Below, one piece after another: positions 60,901-64,000 of a stretch of DNA of 64,000 nucleotides (positions are counted from its first letter, which is position 1; every line of letters begins with the position of its first letter). Location: contig DGDD01000145.1 of assembly GCA_002385265.1 (NCBI GenBank), positions 1-64,000 of the forward strand, given 5' to 3'. Made by a program: the position numbers and the translations under genes. Source of the stretch: Chitinophagaceae bacterium UBA3961 (GTDB lineage: Bacteria > Bacteroidota > Bacteroidia > Chitinophagales > Chitinophagaceae). The notes under the pieces are model-generated. The model searched no databases. It was not told the origin of the DNA and saw only the letters and a list, made by a program, of their open reading frames with translations.

Positions 60901-60950
60901 ACCTACAATTTACTGTTTTTAATTCACTAATCAACAAATTCACCAATCAA

Positions 60951-61232
60951 CTAATTAACCACGTCTTGCCATTCTTTCATTCTCTTGAAAGTAGCATTGG
61001 CAAAGGGACAAAGCGGTACAATTTTCAGTCCTTTTTCTCTCGCCATCATCACGGCTTTTTCAACCAATTGTTTCCCTACACCCAAACCCTTCAATGATTC
61101 ATCCACTTCCGTATGATCAATAATGATTTTGGTAGCACCGGCCCACACATAAGTCATTTCGGCTACTTGTATTCCATGCTGCTCCACATAGAAAGCACCT
61201 TTTTTGCCATCGTCTTTATGCAAGATTTCCAT
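60951..61232 (-). CDS. GNAT-fold N-acetyltransferase (YjdJ-like)
   Basis: A protein of about 93 aa with the compact GNAT fold of the YjdJ/Gcn5-like small acetyltransferases: AFYVEQHGIQVAEMTYVWAG, IIIDHTEVDESLKGLGVGKQ, LVEKAVMMAREKGLKIVPLC and FANATFKRMKEWQDV. The LGVGKQLVEKA segment is the acetyl-CoA loop. I start at ATG 61232; the frame extends to 61298 inside the OsmC gene, but the added residues are not GNAT-like. It overlaps the end of the OsmC gene by 17 nt. Substrate unknown. Confidence 0.85.
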   Translation of the reverse strand: MEILHKDDGKKGAFYVEQHGIQVAEMTYVWAGATKIIIDHTEVDESLKGLGVGKQLVEKAVMMAREKGLKIVPLCPFANATFKRMKEWQDVVN

Positions 61233-61638
61233 AATTCGCGTCGGTTGGTATGAGAATTTTGTTTTCGAGAATTTTTGATACCGGACATTTACCGGCAATC
61301 ACGAGCAGTCGGTCGCGTGTTTCTGCATTTACTTCTCCAAAATCAATATGTCGCTCAATGGTAGTGGTAATGGCACCGCTCACATTTGATTGTTCCATAT
61401 TCAATCGCACTTTTATAGTGGGGATATTCCATCCTTTTCGATCGATGTACATGCGCAAGGTCGAAAGGGTACAACCCGCCAATGCCGCCAACAGTGTGGT
61501 ATAGGGGTCGGGTCCGCGATCCTTTCCATTGATGTCTGTAGGCTCATCCATAATTAAAGTACCCGCTCTCCACTGAATGCTGCAGAGATAAAGATCTGTT
61601 CCAATTGAACCGGTAATGTCTTCTTTGAGTAGATTCAT
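61216..61638 (-). CDS. OsmC/Ohr family peroxiredoxin-like protein
   Basis: A 140-aa cytoplasmic protein of the OsmC family. Seen are the N-terminal beta region (LLKEDITGSIGTDLYLCSIQ), the LDEP-type sequence IMDEPTDINGKDRGPDPYTT, LLAALAGCTLSTLRMYIDRK with the first conserved cysteine, and the second in LLVIAGKCPVSKILENKI. These two cysteines are the redox pair for organic hydroperoxide reduction in OsmC/Ohr. It overlaps the GNAT gene downstream by 17 nt, and the ferredoxin-like gene follows; the three are probably one operon. Confidence 0.9.
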   Translation of the reverse strand: MNLLKEDITGSIGTDLYLCSIQWRAGTLIMDEPTDINGKDRGPDPYTTLLAALAGCTLSTLRMYIDRKGWNIPTIKVRLNMEQSNVSGAITTTIERHIDFGEVNAETRDRLLVIAGKCPVSKILENKILIPTDANYGNLA

Positions 61639-61654
61639 AGTACGAAGGTAAGAT

Positions 61655-61800
61655 GAATTAATAATTGAGAATTAATAATTAAGAATGAGACAGCCGGGGT
61701 AATTAATAATTAAGAATTAATAATTAATAATGAAACAGCCGAGAAGTAGGAACGAGGATATGAGGAGGCGAGGAGAGAGGAAATACAGAGACTGCTAGCG
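61655..61800. repeat. Repeat block upstream of osmC: A-A-C
   Basis: Two module A copies (ending near 61695 and 61740: gacagccggg and gaaacagccg) followed by reversed C (ggaacgaggatatgaggagg). The stretch 61800-61980 beyond it shows no gene and no module. Confidence 0.7.
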
Positions 61801-61981
61801 CTGCGGTTCCGCTTGTGCAAAAAAATCAAATACACGCTATTGTAACTATTCGTGTAATGGTAATAGATAGATTTTAAAACATTCGGATTGTTATCTTGAC
61901 TTTGAATACCTAATGCAAACAGCATTACCGCACCTTCCTCCTGTTCTTCTTCCAGTTCTTTCTCTTTCAATTCCCTAAAAC

Positions 61982-62013
61982 AAAAAAAGCCGTCACATCT
62001 CTGTAACGACTTT
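61982..62013 (-). terminator. Terminator after the redoxin gene
   Basis: On the minus strand AAAGTCGTTACA pairs with TGTGACGGCTTT (two G-U pairs), followed by TTTTTTTG. The hairpin lies 80 nt past the stop at 62093. Confidence 0.7.
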
Positions 62014-62092
62014 CTCAATTCTTGTACCCTACGGGTTGGATTTATCGAACTTTATTGATGATTTTCAGGTAATTAGAAACTTACATGCTGTT

Positions 62093-62554
62093 TTACAAAA
62101 TCAATTGTTTTAAATGTAGGTCAATTCGTAAAAGTGCTCTATTCGGATCTGAACCAAATATAGACTCAATAATGATTCCATTTTTATCAACAATAATCCA
62201 ATGTGGGGTTCCACCTGCTTGATAGATGTGAAATGTTTCAGCAAATCCTGCATCCTTATAATAGGGGAATCTAATAAACAATTCAGTTTTAGCGCTTTCA
62301 AGTTCATTCTGAGTTTTTTCAGGGCCTTCGAAGTGAGTGTGAATGCCAATGACGTTTATTTTATCTTCATTCTCATATACAAGTCTGTTAGCAAAGGGAA
62401 TAGCCCTACCAATACAGCCAGGGCAGTGTAATGAAAATAAGAGAATAATAAGCGGTTTACCCCTGAAATCTACAACATTTGGCAAAGCGCATTCAAAAAT
62501 AGGCTCTATTACCCAATCAACAATTTCACTTCCAATATTGAAATCAGTATTCAT
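62093..62554 (-). CDS. TlpA-like redoxin (thioredoxin fold)
   Basis: A 153-aa thioredoxin-fold protein without a signal peptide. The active site is LFSLHCPGCIGRAIPF (CxxC with Pro-Gly between), and the cis-Pro loop is GGTPHWIIVDKNGII. The segment VIGIHTHFEGPEKTQNE resembles AhpC/TSA-type redoxins of the TlpA group. It lies 13 nt after the purF-like gene on the same strand, so cotranscription is likely. Its partner and substrate are unknown. A terminator follows at 61982-62013. Confidence 0.88.
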   Translation of the reverse strand: MNTDFNIGSEIVDWVIEPIFECALPNVVDFRGKPLIILLFSLHCPGCIGRAIPFANRLVYENEDKINVIGIHTHFEGPEKTQNELESAKTELFIRFPYYKDAGFAETFHIYQAGGTPHWIIVDKNGIIIESIFGSDPNRALLRIDLHLKQLIL

Positions 62555-62567
62555 AGTTTATTCTTTT

Positions 62568-64000
62568 TTAGTAAGGTCTTTCTGTTTTTTTCTCAATAAA
62601 ATTCACAAAAGAACGATTTGCTACATTATTTCCGCCTGGTGTGGGATAGTACCCTGTAAAACACCAGTTCCCTTTACTACTTGTGCAGGCATTTTTCAAG
62701 CCATCAATATTCTGAAATATTATTTTCAAATCAGCTTTCATATTATCTGGCTTAAGCATTTGTGATATTTTTCTGGTTATCTCATCCGTATCAAGGTCTT
62801 CATAAATTGCTGAAAGAAGGTTCTCTTGTTGATTTGTTGGTTTCTTTAATTCCATTAAAGCTTTTTCGTATGTACTATCTATCAACTTTTGATTATCATT
62901 CTCTTTATGTAATTCGATAGCTGCTTTAAACGCAATGAAGTTATTAAGAATAGACATATCTACTCCGTAGCAGTCAGGATACCGTATTTGCGGGGCAGAG
63001 GAAACTATAATAATTCTTTGTGGATTCAGACGATCAAGGAGGTTTAATATGTTTTGTTTCAAGGTTGTGCCTCTCACAATGCTATCGTCTAAAACAACCA
63101 AAGTATCATTATTTTTTATATTTGCTCCGTAACATATATCATAAGCGGTGTTTACAAGAGATTCTCTGCCCTCGTCGCCAGCAATGAAAGTTCGTTGCTT
63201 GACTTCTTTCGAAATTACTTTTTTAACACGTGGGCGTTTAGCCAGCAAGTCTTTAATTTCATCAAAACCAAGATGATTAGTTTTTGAATACAGTTCATTG
63301 GCTTTTATCTCATCAAATATTTCATTAATGCCATTTATTAATCCTTCAAAAGCTATTTTTGCCGTGCTAGGAATAAAACTGAATACAGTATTCTCTAAGT
63401 CAAAATTTATGGCTTTTAATACGTTTTTTGCTAAATTTTTTCCAAGACAATGTCTTTCATTATAAATATCTCCATCGTTCCACCTGCTGAAATAAATTCG
63501 TTCAAAAACACAGGATAATTTCTCTTTTGGCTCATTGATAATTACTTCCTCAAAATACCCATTTTGTTTTACTATAGCTGCATGTCCCGGTTTTAATTCG
63601 GACACTTGATTAAAATCAACATCAAAAACGGTTTGGATAACAGGTCGCTCACTGGCAACAACTACAATTTCATCATCTTTATAGTAGTAGGCGGGCCTTA
63701 TGCCATTTGGATCTCTTATTACAAATGAATCTCCATTCCCCGTGATCCCTCCCATTACATAGCCCCCATCCCATTTTTCACTACTATCTTTAAGTACTTT
63801 AACGACGTCAATATTAGTATCAATTAGTTTTAAGATCTCCGTTTTGCTAAGTCCTTCTTTTTCGTATTTCTGAAAAAGTCGTTCATTTTCCCGATCAAGT
63901 GAATAAGCAATGTTCTCCATCACAACAGCAGTGTCTGATTTATCGGATAATTCCCGTTCAGAAGGACCTAGGTGTTCTATTAACTCACCAACATTGGTAA
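62568..64000 (-). CDS. Amidophosphoribosyltransferase-like protein (PurF family), 5' end outside the window
   Basis: At least 477 aa of a cytoplasmic PurF-type protein. The reading frame stays open to the right edge (TNVGELIEHLGPSERELSDK just before the ATG at 63923), so the true start and most of the glutamine amidotransferase domain lie outside. Seen are DSFVIRDPNGIRPAYY, VASERPVIQTVFDV and the PRPP-binding motif TLVVLDDSIVRGTTLKQN. The C-terminus (WCFTGYYPTPGGNNVANRSF) has the Cys-plus-YPTPGG ending. It fits the long second PurF paralogue of Bacteroidota rather than the housekeeping form. Confidence 0.88.
   Translation of the reverse strand, partial: TNVGELIEHLGPSERELSDKSDTAVVMENIAYSLDRENERLFQKYEKEGLSKTEILKLIDTNIDVVKVLKDSSEKWDGGYVMGGITGNGDSFVIRDPNGIRPAYYYKDDEIVVVASERPVIQTVFDVDFNQVSELKPGHAAIVKQNGYFEEVIINEPKEKLSCVFERIYFSRWNDGDIYNERHCLGKNLAKNVLKAINFDLENTVFSFIPSTAKIAFEGLINGINEIFDEIKANELYSKTNHLGFDEIKDLLAKRPRVKKVISKEVKQRTFIAGDEGRESLVNTAYDICYGANIKNNDTLVVLDDSIVRGTTLKQNILNLLDRLNPQRIIIVSSAPQIRYPDCYGVDMSILNNFIAFKAAIELHKENDNQKLIDSTYEKALMELKKPTNQQENLLSAIYEDLDTDEITRKISQMLKPDNMKADLKIIFQNIDGLKNACTSSKGNWCFTGYYPTPGGNNVANRSFVNFIEKKTERPY

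Noticed and set aside
1-64000. Integrated phage, IS element or genomic island boundaries
   Set aside because: No transposase, integrase, tRNA attachment site or phage gene was found. The AT-rich right end (62-64 kb) was noted, but the purF-like gene there is ordinary for the phylum.

Overview
The window is chromosomal DNA of a Bacteroidota bacterium, most likely Chitinophagaceae or a close relative. The evidence is a gldK-L-M-N gliding/type IX secretion operon, a secreted protein with a T9SS C-terminal sorting domain, many SPII lipoproteins, TonB and Omp85 outer-membrane proteins, a LytTR/LytS pair, and promoter boxes of the Bacteroidota form TAnnTTTG. No rRNA, tRNA, phage, IS transposase or CRISPR array was recognised. 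About 45 protein genes are supported. The last one (purF-like) runs off the right edge.

Layout. 0.2-2.7 kb: lipoprotein and uvrC. 3.4-8.3 kb: gldKLMN on the minus strand. 8.4-14.4 kb: DUF255 thioredoxin-like protein, hemD, a DUF4271 membrane protein and an Omp85 protein. 14.5-17.2 kb: hemW and gpsA. 17.5-23 kb: HlyD/TolC efflux pair, a PLP sulfur-amino-acid enzyme and an APC permease. 23-28.8 kb: TonB receptor, small cytochrome-like lipoprotein, beta-barrel protein and a LytTR two-component pair. 29-41.3 kb: a sulfur-oxidation island. 41.6-64 kb: oxidoreductase, ECF sigma plus putative anti-sigma, pyrophosphatase, phoH, T9SS cargo, sialate esterase, DUF6600 protein with RGG-like repeats, gamma-glutamyltransferase, nagB-like gene, VanZ, a multi-PAS histidine kinase, small ferredoxin/GNAT/OsmC genes, a redoxin and purF.

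Main biological finding. The 29-41 kb island encodes a sulfide/persulfide/thiosulfate pathway: SQOR-type sulfide:quinone oxidoreductase, CstB-like persulfide dioxygenase-rhodanese, a rhodanese, TauE exporter, two YeeE/YedE half-transporters, a TsdA-like dihaem cytochrome, a SoxB-like hydrolase, a porin, an MFS transporter and a Crp/Fnr regulator. Six transcription starts in the island carry a palindrome of the form GTGA-N6-TCAC (one has ATGA). Each lies 21-22 nt upstream of a TAnnTTTG-like -7 box, which is a class II activator position. This looks like one compact regulon controlled by the Crp/Fnr protein encoded inside it. The same boxes show that several upstream TTG starts are false.

Second finding. 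Almost every long intergenic gap is filled by the same degenerate modules: A, AT-rich 'aattaataat' ending in 'gaacagccgg'; B, 'ccgcagcggcgcagcg'; C, polypyrimidine 'tcctcgtctcctcg'; D, 'accacagatt...cacagatt'; E, 'cctaaagcctaacacc'. They recur in a preferred order, often begin exactly at a stop codon, and form composites with near-identical inverted copies about 6 kb apart.
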